Assembly (NCBI GenBank): GCA_024195265.1
Contig: JAJLRJ010000004.1
Coordinates: 39,005,030 to 39,069,029 of the forward strand
DNA: 64,000 nt
Reading direction: 5' to 3'
Source: Dendrophyllia cribrosa
Lineage: Eukaryota > Cnidaria > Anthozoa > Scleractinia > Dendrophylliidae
The notes under the pieces were generated by a model, which saw only the letters and a list, made by a program, of their open reading frames with translations, did no database searches and had not been told where the DNA came from. Made by a program: the position numbers and the translations under genes. Every line of letters begins with the position of its first letter. The stretch's first letter is position 1. Below, piece after piece: positions 1-11,000 of this stretch.

Positions 1-3
1 TTC

Positions 4-66
4 GTCATAACATTGTCAAAGTGCTGTGGATCCACAAGTCGCAACACACTTTGACAATGTTATGAC
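4..66. repeat. 20-bp perfect inverted repeat (hairpin)
   Basis: The arms at 4-23 and 47-66 are exact reverse complements and enclose a 23-nt loop. It lies beyond the visible TRAPPC10 exons, presumably in an intron. It is probably the tip of a small foldback element cut by the window edge. Confidence 0.7.
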
Positions 67-725
67 AAATTTTGTCATCAATAAGACGACAAACGCATAA
101 AAAAACTGACGTCAATTTGTTTTTTACAATAACAAAAATGCCAAAATCGTAAAAACCGGATGAAATGAAGAGTGAACGCAAGGTAAACATGACAAATTGC
201 TGAGTTTTATTCAAATTGATGCAATCATTGTCAATAAGTTTTCTTGCTTTCTCATTGGCTAACTGATAACAATAAAGAAATTTCATTGGCTAAAAAATTG
301 ACAGGATGACATCTTGCATAAATTAAAATTTTATCCGTCTGTACTCTTCTTGAAAATAAAAATTGACCAATCAGAGAATAACTTCATTTATTGTAAAACA
401 TAACATGGTCTTACAGTTGGACCTCCTTAATACTGACACCAAAGGGATCGACTGACCCACATCTACATCTACATAATTTATTTGCAAAATCCTATAAGGA
501 CATCTAGCAAATTCCAGTGCAAAGTGCAAAAATAAATGAATAAATAAATATGTGCAAATACGGTAATAAATAATTGTGGTATAATAATGAAAAAAGTAAC
601 AATCAGTTATGGATTAAATTAATTAAACTAGCACTTAGGAAGAGATATAATTATTTACAGCTGCTTTGAAATCACTTATTGAGGTCACATTGATGATATT
701 TGGCAGTAGATTTATATTATATATC

Positions 726-727
<2 letters not shown>

Positions 728-774
<47 letters not shown>
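728..774. repeat. (AT)n microsatellite
   Basis: An uninterrupted run of about 23 AT dinucleotides, inside presumed TRAPPC10 intronic DNA. The surrounding 67-1300 shows no supportable exon. Confidence 0.95.
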
Positions 775-777
<3 letters not shown>

Positions 778-1301
778 AATATATCTATTATATTAATGAG
801 GTGTCTGTATTATAGAAGGGTGATTTTCCACTGGCTGAGTACAACAAAATAAGTGGAAAATATTTTTCTTACACACTGCTAGGGGCCTGAGCAAAGGTCA
901 TGTGACCTGAAAGGCGGGCAGTTGCTTTTGTTGCGTCCGCCATGACTGACCTTCCCACCCACCCACCCTAAGACTTCAGTTTAAATTTAATGTGCAATCT
1001 TGTAATTTTATAAGTGCCCCTGCTTGTTGGGGTTATGATAGCTATGTGTACAATTTTATGAGTTTAAAATAAAGGTCAGGCTGCGGCGGTCGGCTTGGCA
1101 TGGCTACCAGTGGTGTGTGAGAAATAAAGTTTACATGAAGTTTAGTCTCTTTTGTCCTAAAAGAGAGAGGTGTCCATAATAAAAAGGCACCTGTAAGGAG
1201 AAGTTTGACTGTATTTTGGATGCTGATGCAAATACTTTCAGGAAATTCAAGAGTACTTTAAAAAACATTATTTCCACTGACCTCCGCTAGATTTGCATTG
1301 G

Positions 1302-1502
1302 GGGACACTGTCACAGATTCGCATGTGCAGACCAGGCTCACTTCGAATATCCTTTACCATCCCAATATTTTTCAAATATCCTTTTCCGTCCCGATTTTCC
1401 ACCATGATCGCCACCACTAGTCGACCCCATTTTGAAATTGACACTTCAACTTGCAAAAAATTTGAAAGAAACTGGCGCACGTGCCTTCGTGACAGTGTCG
1501 CT
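1302..1502. mobile_element. Short MITE-like element in a TRAPPC10 intron
   Basis: The ends carry imperfect inverted repeats built on GACACTGTCAC followed by a GCA(C/T)GTGC block (left near 1304-1330, right near 1468-1500). The interior is open in two frames on the minus strand, one of which superficially resembles TRAPPC10. It cannot be spliced in phase to exon 3, so I read the segment as an inserted repeat. Confidence 0.4.
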
Positions 1503-1547
1503 TTAATAACCAGTGCAGAATTGGGTTTCAGCAACAGTTGGCCTTAC

Positions 1548-3576
1548 CTGGCAGTCTGTCCAGTAAATATGAAAGAATGGTTGTCTGTGAAGATTTGATG
1601 CAGATTGGTATGTTTCAAGGCTACTAACATCAACCAGCATATCCTGTGACAGCCGCACAAAATGGGCCTTCAACTTGACGGTCTTGGGAGCTCTTCCATA
1701 AGATCTGTGATAGAAAATCAAATGAGAAGTGCAGTGCTACATGACCGCAGTTACAAAAAAAAACAGAAAGTTATTTTAATTTTAACATGAAGTGACATGG
1801 AGCTTATTATAATGTATTCCCTCTTGGATGGGATACTGGACCATCACAAGGTTATCCAAACATCACAATACAGCTGGGTGGGTAGAGACAATGGGGACAA
1901 ATTTTCTTGTCTTGTCTTCTCTAGCAGTTTCCGGGTGCTGTAGGTGACTAACTTTGGTCTGTGCCCTCAGGCGACAAGAAAAACTGAGTTCTAGGACATA
2001 GCTTAACTGCTGGACTCCCTTTGGACTCCCTTTCTTAGAGCACTGCCTTATTTTGTGAGAACACACCATAATTAAACAATGTGTAAAGACACAACAGAAT
2101 GTCTGGTCACGCTACCTTCATTAATCATGAATAATAAAATAAATAAATAAAAATCATATTAAATATCAGTAACATGAAAAATATTACTATTGACTACTTA
2201 TTGACTATTTAAATTTTATACATCCATTTGACTTACCTTCTCCACTCAGTATATTCTCTTGGCAGTCTCTTTTCAAGTTCTGGGTTAAGTTTATTATAAA
2301 CATCTTTATCACCAAAACCTAAAATATTCATGTTGTTGATTATTACTAATGTATGCATGATTGAAAACTCTAAAATAATTTACTTGTTTAGGAAATATTT
2401 TGTATTTGAAAAGAACAAAGACTAATAATAATTATTAATATATTATTACAAACTTAGTTACAACCTAAAACTGGTTTGTGGCAGCAACTGCAATCAATGG
2501 CAACTATTTAAAATTTTGGCACGGGCCACCTGATTCAAAAAAAGATTTGTTAGCCTAGAAGGATCAGTCGCCAAATGGCTACTAACTTGGAGGGTTGGGT
2601 AGTGTTACCAATGGTATTATCCACATACAGTCTGACACCAACCATGTACAGTTGCCCTATTTAAACCACATCCCTACCTCTGACTACCTTTTTTTAAACC
2701 GACAAATTAACAATGACAATAAGCTTGTGGGGAGGGAGGATAGGATGGCAGGAAAGAGGAGGTCTTTGTGTGGAAATGAGGCTGAAGTTGACTTTGTTTT
2801 GATACATGTAGAAACCTTTCTTTTCATATGTAAATCGTGTTGTTCTTATGCTAACTAACGTGATTTACATATGAAAGGCAGGAAGGTTTGTATCAAAACA
2901 AAGTCAACCCAGCCTCACTTTCATGCAAAGGCCTGGGTACTAAGCACGCAACTGTAAAATGGCTAATGGGAGAAAATGACACTTGCAAATTAATGGCAGA
3001 AAATTGGGAACTTTTTGTAACAAGATCTTTGACTTAACCCACACCGAATACAGACTCAGTGGCATTACACCACCTGTCCCCCAGTCTACATTCCATGTGG
3101 GTTATGCTGAAGATCTTTGGCATGGGTTCCAAAAGGGTGTGGCTCACTGGAGTACGAAAGCAGTCTCTGGCGTATTCCGGTTTGAGTTCATTGATTGATT
3201 CATTCTTTATATTTCATAGAATTATGCTGCTTGGTGTAGATTTTAAAAGCTATAGGCATGCCTTTGGCATGGGATTCACACGGAACACAGACTGGCCTAT
3301 CCCTTACCCACCTTACTAGTACTACCCATGACTACCACTCACATTCAAATGTAATTTTGCCCGGGTATATTTAGAGGCAAGGATTTAAGCTGGTAGCACG
3401 CTTGTGCATGCATACAATAGTCAATTAAGGTAGCTGATAACAACAACAACAATAAATGTTTCAACTCGGTTTTGATAGGCTCCAACTATATATAAACTTA
3501 AGCTTAATAAACTACTGGACGGCTTCACTTGTGACATTTCTACATACTTACAGGTAACTTTTGGTTTTAAGTCCAT
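1548..3576 (-). CDS. TRAPPC10: TRAPPC10 (TRAPP II complex subunit), first three coding exons, partial
   Basis: This is the 5' end of the gene for a subunit of the TRAPP II tethering complex, which acts at the Golgi/endosome. Exons are 3552-3576 (start codon 3574-3576, context CACC ATG G), 2237-2318 and 1548-1704, with donors GTAAGT, GTAAGT and GTAAGG and acceptors TTTTAG and TCACAG. They join in frame to 88 residues beginning MDLKPKVTCFGDK. The family's N-terminal signature follows: LPRE, EWRRSYGRAPK and FHIYWTDC, which I match from memory to the vertebrate N-terminus (KPIVTCAGD, EWRRSYGRAPK, LHIYWTEC). The remaining exons of this roughly 1,200-residue protein would lie beyond position 1. The gene diverges from the MANEA-like gene. 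Seen: open frames, splice sites and motifs. Known: the family. Inferred: the orthology. Confidence 0.9.
2763..2930. mobile_element. Foldback MITE in TRAPPC10 intron 1
   Basis: Arms of about 70 bp (2763-2836 and 2862-2930) are near-perfect reverse complements around a 25-nt loop. Matching blocks include TTGACTTTGTTTTGATACA and CATATGTAAATC. The element has no coding capacity. Confidence 0.75.
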
Positions 3577-3934
3577 GGTGACTCGATACAACCCTTATCC
3601 ATTCGGTTCCATGTAAAACAAGGGATCAGACATTCATTTTCCACTGACAAATTAAGCTCATCTCGCAGTAAAACGATGAGTTTCTACTTCCAATGGGCCG
3701 CCATCTTGAAAACCCAATGACTACTGCGCTTGCTTTAGCGTCCGCTGATTAGTGAAAAGTGGGGCTCAAGTTTATAAAATGACACGAAATAAGATTTTTA
3801 TAACCGATTTTATTGACTTTATTGCATTCAATCGCTTCAATGGTGAAGTTGTATTTCTTGCATGGCTCTATGCAAGGAAATAACTGACATTCTCATCTCA
3901 GCTGGCGTAGATTTTCCCAAGAAACTGAGCAAAA
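3577..3934. promoter_or_regulatory. Shared head-to-head promoter, TRAPPC10 (-) / MANEA-like (+)
   Basis: Only 358 bp separate the two divergent start codons. The interval contains GCCGCCATCTTG at 3697-3708, which on the minus strand is a textbook YY1 site (AAGATGGCGGC), a CCAAT box overlapping its left side near 3690, another CCAAT near 3714, and an AT-rich TTTATAAAA stretch near 3771. A 15-codon upstream ORF (ATG 3840, stop ending 3887) and another upstream ATG at 3862 precede the MANEA-like start. They would matter only if transcription begins upstream of them. Promoter activity is inferred from position and motif content. Confidence 0.55.
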
Positions 3935-5332
3935 ATGTTTCTGCTTCGCTTCCTGAGAAGACGCCGGATTTTATATTTTGCGGTCATGGCCCTATTTCTG
4001 CTGGGATGTCTTGTGGCGTTGAAAGTCATCTCGTCTTCCGAACAGGACAAGGAGTTAAAACCGAAGATACTTGGTCAACAAGAACGCGAAGAAATCATAA
4101 ATCGTGTATTTCCAGACGAAAGCCAACAAGAAGCCAATGGAAAAGACAAAGAAAAAAGGCAAAACAAAATCGACAAAGAAACCAACGAGATTAATTTTAC
4201 AAGGGCACGTTCTAGTCCAGCCAAAGATCTCGCCACTGCAAAGAGACATTCTAATGAAGACTTTTCATTGCCAGAACCAAACTATAACGTTCACATTTTT
4301 TACTACGCGTGGTATGGAAACCCAGAACACGATGGAAAATATGTTCATTGGAATCACCGATTTCTTCCTCATTGGGATCGCGATGTAGCTAAACGCTATA
4401 AAAATGGATCTCACTTGCCTCCAGATGACATTGGTTCCAATTTTTACCCAGAACTAGGTCCTTACAGCTCCAGAGATCCCAAAGTGATTGATGATCACAT
4501 GTCACAAATGAGAAATGCGGGGGTGGGGGTGGTTGTGTTCTCATGGTATCCCCCTGGAAAAGCAGACAATGAGGGGATTCCCAGTGACGCACTAGTTCCC
4601 ACCCTTTTAGATGCCGCAGCCAAGTACAAACTTAAAGTCACTTTGCACGTTGAGCCATACAAAGGCAGGAATGATCAGACACTTCACGATGATGTAAAAT
4701 ATGTTATAGACACTTACAGCAAACACGAGGCATTTTATAAGTACAAGACAGCTGATGGGCGAAACTTACCTATGTTGTATATTTATGACTCATACCATAC
4801 CACCCCAGAAGCTTGGGCACAGTTGATGAGACCTGATGGGTCACATTCAGTGCGTAACACACCATATGACTGCATATTTATTGCCTTGATGGTTGAAATG
4901 AAGCACAGAAATTACATAGAATCAGGTGGGTTCGATGGTTTCTACACATACTTTGCCACAGATAAATTCACTTATGGTTCAACATGGAGATCTTGGCCTC
5001 AGCTCAAAAGTGTTGCCAAACAGACAAACAGTTTATTTATTCCAAGCGTGGGACCAGGGTATATTGACACAGGTGTGCGACCATGGAATTATGGAAATAC
5101 AAGATTAAGAAATAATGGGGAATATTATAAAAATAGCTGGAAAGCAGCCCTTCAAACTCATCCAGACATTGTCTCAATTACCTCATTTAATGAGTGGCAT
5201 GAAGGGACACAGATAGAAAAAGCTGTTTCAAAATCTTTGCCTGGACTGGTGTACAAAGATTATAGTCCTAATTCCCCTGACTTTTATCTCAAGTTAACTA
5301 AGGAGTTTGTGGATAAGTTTGCTGCAACATAA
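3935..5332 (+). CDS. MANEA: MANEA-like glycoprotein endo-alpha-1,2-mannosidase (GH99), intronless
   Basis: The enzyme cleaves glucosylated mannose (Glc1-3Man) from N-glycans in the Golgi, bypassing ER glucosidases. The 465-residue ORF has type II membrane topology: a short basic cytoplasmic tail (residues 1-12, RRRR), a hydrophobic anchor (about 13-32), a charged stem to about 112, then the GH99 domain starting at the FYYAWYGNPEHDG motif. Other family motifs are VFSWYPPGKADNEG, HVEPYKGRND, GGFDGFYTYFATD and SFNEWHEGTQIEKA. In the last, E420 and E423 correspond to the GH99 active-site glutamate pair (human E404/E407). Length is close to human MANEA (462). The start has A at -3. The whole CDS is one exon, unlike vertebrate MANEA. 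MANEA versus MANEAL paralogy cannot be resolved here. Confidence 0.96.
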   Translation: MFLLRFLRRRRILYFAVMALFLLGCLVALKVISSSEQDKELKPKILGQQEREEIINRVFPDESQQEANGKDKEKRQNKIDKETNEINFTRARSSPAKDLATAKRHSNEDFSLPEPNYNVHIFYYAWYGNPEHDGKYVHWNHRFLPHWDRDVAKRYKNGSHLPPDDIGSNFYPELGPYSSRDPKVIDDHMSQMRNAGVGVVVFSWYPPGKADNEGIPSDALVPTLLDAAAKYKLKVTLHVEPYKGRNDQTLHDDVKYVIDTYSKHEAFYKYKTADGRNLPMLYIYDSYHTTPEAWAQLMRPDGSHSVRNTPYDCIFIALMVEMKHRNYIESGGFDGFYTYFATDKFTYGSTWRSWPQLKSVAKQTNSLFIPSVGPGYIDTGVRPWNYGNTRLRNNGEYYKNSWKAALQTHPDIVSITSFNEWHEGTQIEKAVSKSLPGLVYKDYSPNSPDFYLKLTKEFVDKFAAT

Positions 5333-5336
5333 TAAA
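5331..5336 (+). terminator. Poly(A) signal overlapping the MANEA-like stop codon
   Basis: AATAAA begins at the second base of the TAA stop codon (5330-5332), so the last coding bases and the polyadenylation signal share sequence. If used, the 3'UTR would be only about 15-30 nt. No other AATAAA is obvious in the next few hundred bases. Use is inferred. Confidence 0.45.
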
Positions 5337-6666
5337 ACTTATTTACTAGTCTCCAGTGCTACAGATTTCTTTTTACTGGGGGTGTGTGGTAGTAGTTCCC
5401 CTTACAGCATTCTGAAATATTAGCCTTTCACCACTCTCTCGGCTTTTCCTTGGTGCAAGTGTTCAGCAGTTAGGAGGCCCTGCCAGGGGGGGTCCCGTGT
5501 CGCTTGTCTGACTTTTGAAATGTCTCATGTCGGTGTTTTATCAATGCTTCACGTCGCTGTCGGAAATTGAACATAGTTTGTCGGAATTTTAGAAAAGGTG
5601 GATAATGGTATGTTATAAAGTAACGCCTACAGTTCTACAATAACTCAGTTATCGTTCGGTGTGCATCAAACACGTAAATGATGTATAACACGATGCTCAA
5701 GAGACCCCCAAGGGAACCTCAAGGGTCCTCAAGGACCTCAAATTGGTGAAAAAGTGTGCCAAAACACCGTTCTTTGTCTCTAATTCTTGGCGTTGATGTT
5801 GCTGTCGGAATTGTGCCGAGAAAGATTGTCTTTTGTCACAATTTCATTTTACGTGCTACTTTTTGGGTCATGTCACCTGTCAGAATTTACTCTGGCAGGG
5901 CCTCATTTAGACATCACTCCTACATGAGAAAATCTTACAACATTTTAACAAAATTCTTCTAATCTTAAAATTGCCACCATTAAAATTATATACAATTATG
6001 CAGGGATGGAAATTAGCACTTGCCCAGGCAAGTTTCAATTCTTCTTGGGAGGGTAAAAATTGTACATTTTTTTTGTGCAGTTCTGAAAGGCACTCGCCGA
6101 AAAGGCGAGTGCTGTCAAAATTAAGTTTAGTGATTATTACTAGGTCCACTTGGTAGCAATCATCATTATAAATCAATAGGAAATATCTAAGAGTTTTACT
6201 GTTGTTTATTCTATCTGCTGGCATTTTAAGAAATTAATACAATGAAGGAAAAAGTTAGGATTTTAGCAGGTATAATACTTTGTAGACTGCGAGCAGTCTC
6301 ATATTTTTCTTTTAGTTGAGCGTGCATGGGATTCATGAGCGGTGAGTGGCAAAGCTGCAAGAAAAGAGGGCATAGTCTCTTATTTTTACTTTATTTGGAC
6401 TTGTCTCACGGCTTTACTGCTTGTAGACTGTGCCCTCGCTTGAGTAACTAGAAAAATAAGAGTCTACTCACAGTCTAACTACTTCAAAGCCCATCAATAA
6501 ATTGATCGTATTGTGCTTAATAAACTAAATTAAATAATAAAACTACGCTCCTCAACACAGTCTCAGACCTTCACTCTTTCTCAAATTAAACCAGTATATA
6601 AACACAGTCACACAAGCAAAAACAATAAAGGATTATTTTGAGTGAAAATAAAATAACAAAATTACA

Positions 6667-6803
6667 ATATGTGTTGTGGTGCAATTTTGTCCTTGGTGCA
6701 AATTTTCTTTTCTTTTGTTTAAAACTCATTATCATACATTACCATCTCTCAAAACAAAGGAAAATAAAATTTGCACCAAGGATAAAATTGCACCACAACA
6801 TAT
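6667..6803. mobile_element. Foldback MITE, ATATGTGTTGTGG family (copy 1)
   Basis: Terminal inverted repeats of about 38 bp begin ATATG(TG)TTGTGGTGCAA. The two arms differ by a 2-bp indel and one substitution. A second, diverged member sits in eIF1A intron 5 at 9745-9888. Confidence 0.75.
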
Positions 6804-6995
6804 GCAATCAGTCTATTGATTATCTATAAAGTCTTTATCACAGATTATTATGCCATTTATTGTCATGACCAAGCCTATGAAAAATACAAAATAATAATCT
6901 CTTAACTCTTTGGAATCATCATGCAACTGATTTTTATTATTAGGACATTAATTAACAACTTGAAATATCTATACAAAAATGCTTTTACCAATAGT

Positions 6996-7180
6996 GATCA
7001 GCTTCAAATTTCTCCTTGTAATATCAATGCTTAAGCCATCAGAGAGGTCATGCGAATTAAGGATATGATCTCCCAAGATGATCCTCTTGATATTTCAACA
7101 ACTTCTCCCCACTTCTATAAGAAACACATTGGGGCAAGAAAGGAGAATTTGTAGCTTGATATTAGGGATTAAAGGGTTAA
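6996..7180 (+). repeat. Dispersed repeat family R (copy 1)
   Basis: A segment starting near CTTGTAATATCAATGC and ending near AGGGATTAAAGGGTTAA. Related copies occur at 48409-48635, 54654-54843 and, partially, 55725-55800, sharing GACATGAT-like, TTCTCCCCACT and GGGACAAGAAA blocks. It has no coding potential. Confidence 0.65.
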
Positions 7181-8002
7181 GGAAATAGACTTTACACTTT
7201 GGCCTGGTCTAGTGTAATCCTAAGTCCACGACATGGTGCTAATAGGGAGCTTTAGTAACCACTACAACAATGGCAGTGAGAATGGAACAAAACAATAGGT
7301 TTGGTGAGTGAAAACAATGTTTTACATTTGCTACATTTCTTAGCAGTTCCCTGAAAAACAGCAACATAAAATGATCAAATTATAGGTTTTGTGGAGAACA
7401 TGAACACACAACAAACTTGAAAGCTGTCACTATGAATTCAGCTCCTGGAAAAATCAGTCACATCAGACAAATTCAACAAATCAGAGCAATTGCAAAGTAA
7501 TTTCAAAGAGCACAAATTCTTTTTTTCAATGACGTTTTCCTTGCCGCTGTCATCATGGTTGCTAAAGCTCCCTAATAAGCAGGATGTTCACGTGGTGATG
7601 CTTTTCTGTCACTTGTTTATAAAATGAAACTTTTTCATCACAGTGAACTTAGTAATTTTATCCTAAGAGTGAAAGCTATTAACAAGAAATGATTTCTTAT
7701 ATGAAAGAATTTACTACACGTATAATATCAGTCAGGTGAACTTTAACAACAGAACGTTGTCCACCAGTACGCAGTACCAAAATAACATAGCTTCTACAGC
7801 ATGAAAAATTTCAAAGACATTTTCTCTTGAAAACATACTCCTTTTATGCCAATGAAATGGTTTTTTTTTCAGTGAAGCATAATTATTTAAAAAATATGAT
7901 AGAATACGATTAACAAAGTGTCTCTTCATGAGGGAACTGCTATCAAAACAGAATGTTCTTTTGTTTAGTGTCACTCCTTGCTTCTAGTGGCACTGCCACC
8001 TT

Positions 8003-11000
8003 TTATATCTAAGAAAAGAGTGAAAAACAGTTAATTATTTTGAGGAAATCTAACAATGAACATTACTGCCTGGTTAGTGCATATGGAGAGGATACTCTCA
8101 TATAAAATCTTAAATTAATTGAAAGGAACCCTGACAAGCAATTCATGCACAATATTTTTTTCTAAAAGGCACCAAAAAGACACCAAGAGAATACTGATGA
8201 TGTTCATGTTATACTTAACCCCTGTCCTTTTTAAGGAAGATCTCCTTACCCGCCTTTCCTAAGTTGTAACAGTGATCATGTTATACTTAACTTCTGTCCT
8301 TTATAAAGACGATATCCCGCCCACAAACACCCTAAGTTTAAATGGTGATCATGTTATACTTAACCACCCTTAGCAGTATCAAACCCCAGTCCCTTTTATG
8401 GAAGATCTCTCCTCCCTTACCCCTACCCTCCCTGATAGGGTACCAGTTAATAAGGAGGTCAGGAGTTTAAGTCAAACAAAAACAAACTCATAAGAACTTA
8501 TCAACAGTCCTGTCTACAATCTAAATAGTGACTATTGAATAAAAAAGGCTCAAGAAAATGCCACATTACATGACCAATCTAGACAGAAGGGAGCATATCC
8601 TTCTTTGCACCGTGGTATTTAAGCGACATGTCTGACCCTCCAGTCCTAAATGTCTGTTTTAATAGGTGTCTTTCTTACAAAGAGGTATGCATATGAAGGT
8701 AGTTGATGTGATCAAAGAGCGACGTAATCAGAAGCGGAGTTGAAGTTGGAAGCGTAAGGAGCCTTACGTTCTAGTGCAAATCAAAAAACAGAATTGGAAG
8801 CTCGACGGAATCGGAAGGATCAGAAGGTTTCCTTTTTCTTACGATTCCGTTTCCGCTTACGTCACTCACTATCCACTTCAGTCATAATGATTTCCACTAT
8901 ATCGTAACTTTCTCACGATTCTGCTTCTGATTCCGTTTTCATCGTTTCCGTCACTAGTGGGAGCCGGCCAGCCTTAAGAGCAATTTTGGACATCTCATGT
9001 GTTTTTTTTTATTGAATAATGAGAAGTTCATGGAAATTTCCCAAGTTCAAGCTCTTGTTTTGTGGACTGCAGATGATTTAGAATTCCTACTAAACAATAA
9101 CTTACTGCATCAATATCAGCTTCTTCTTCTCCACCATCTTCAACATCATCATCAAATTGTACAATTTCATCTTCTTCTCCATCGCCACCAAATGAGACAG
9201 CATCATTGATCTTAGCTGCAAAAATGAAAAAGGAGAAAAATTAACCATGCTAAATTATACATGAACTACATAATTTGTTTTCCAAATCTTTTAATCATCC
9301 AAGGTTTATCATTTTCCTTCTTGGTGTTTTTCTAGCTATTCCTTTAGCCAGAAATTGAAAAAAGGCTGTCCTGGGTACATTTTTTAAAAGATGGCTGTCC
9401 ATATATAGGTCACCCACAAGGTTCACAAGGCTTACATGTACCAACTCAGGTCAAGTAGATTTTGTTGTCAAGCAAGCACTACAATGAAAAGTCTTATCCA
9501 TGTCCTTTTGCACAGTAGACAAATCACCAGGGGCTGGCACCCAATAATGGATATTTAGGAAAATGCCTTGAAGGGTGTTCTACTGTTTTTTCATATCATT
9601 TTAGTGCCTTTAAAGGAGGCTATGTGAAAGCTAAAACACTTTAATCTTTTCGGATCTTTTAGTTGGATATTTCAACGCAAAAAAAATTTTAGAGAAAGGA
9701 AACTCATCCTCTGAATTAGCTAGCTGCTTACTCTTCTTTTTTTGTATGTGTTGTGGTTCAAATTTTTCTTTGGTTTAAAAATTTTAAAACCAGTTTAATT
9801 TTTGTTTTCCTTTGTCTTATATTATGAAACTGAATTTCAAACTGGTTTCAAAATTTTCAAACCAAAGACAAATTTGAAACACAACATACAGTGTACACAA
9901 AACAAAATTTTGTATCACTCCAAAAACAGGAAGCATTTCCAATGCAAGAAAAGTTTGAGGCAACATTTTACCAAAGAAAACTCTAGTTTTAAGTCTACAT
10001 TTGTAAGTAATTACTAATTCTTAAGGTGACTTAAGCCTTCCGAACAGATATCCCACCAAAACAATTTGTCGGGTGCTCTTGTACCATCCACCAACTTCAT
10101 AACTTGAAAAAAAATAAAGTTAATAGATCCAATTATAAACATAATGTTTTGTCTACTCTTGAATACTAGTGCAGTTCTAACATGTATACTGCCGTTTTCA
10201 TCAAAGTACAGCTGAAGGACTCTGGGAAAGAACATTTTAGGTAACTTATTGGTCATTTTCAATAACAAACATATTGCCTTTTAGGCCTCAAAAAGCACTA
10301 TTTTGTCAAAATAACAACTTATACTTGTTCCTGAAACAGGTCTGATTATGCCCAAAATAAAATCCATATTGTGAAGGGAAAATGTTGGTCTTAGACAACC
10401 TTGATAGTTTTGTGGGATGCCTTGTTAGCAAATATTTTCTCTAAAGCTAGTTAATACATACCATTTTCTGGTAGTTCACCATAAGCTTTCAAGCTTCTTG
10501 CTTCATCAGGATTGTACCGCAAAATGACATCTGCTTTACCATCCTTTAGATTACAACAAATTGAAATATATAACATTATTTTAACATCCAGCCTGTACAC
10601 CAGGACCTAGGTGTGTAATGCACTCATGTGGCCTAAAAAGATTGAATAAACAGGACTGTTGCTTATGTCTGAAGCATTCTCATCCTCAGCACCCGGGATC
10701 ACAGACTCCTGCCAGTTCCAAATTGAAAGTCATTTAGCACAGACTCGGAGTTTATTCTGCTCAAATCTGATTGGTGGACAATCGAAAACGAGCGTGCTCA
10801 ACAAATCAGTACTGGCCAGACTCTGTGATCCATGGCGCTGACCAAAAGGATTGCAGCTCTGGGGATATGAATGATGTTTGAAGTTGCTGGGGAAATGGAG
10901 ATTGAAGTAGTTGGGGGCCAAGTCCTGAGTCAAAAGTATTTCTTTCTATTAGTATCTATGACCTTATAAAGTATCTGGGGCTAAGAATAATGTGATAACT

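Larger units (their letters stand above)
5337..8002. other. Intergenic DNA between convergent MANEA-like and eIF1A genes
   Basis: No coding exon is supported here. It contains a 9-bp-stem hairpin (GCACTCGCC/GGCGAGTGC, 6090-6112), a foldback MITE (6667-6803) and a dispersed repeat (6996-7180), both listed separately. The right part is presumably the eIF1A 3'UTR; a minus-strand AATAAA lies near 6930. The translated fragments are short and carry no recognisable motifs. Confidence 0.6.

Noticed and set aside
1268..1534. Minus-strand ORF that superficially aligns to the next TRAPPC10 segment (KAT.., VEN.. residues)
   Set aside because: It cannot join exon 3 in phase: the only in-between space is about 47 bp and the nearest AG gives the wrong frame. 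The segment is also bounded by inverted GACACTGTCAC repeats, so a MITE is more likely. An indel error could still revive it.
3862..4194. 110-codon ORF overlapping the start of the MANEA-like gene
   Set aside because: Wrong frame relative to the GH99 domain, weak start context and no protein features. At most it is an upstream overlapping ORF.
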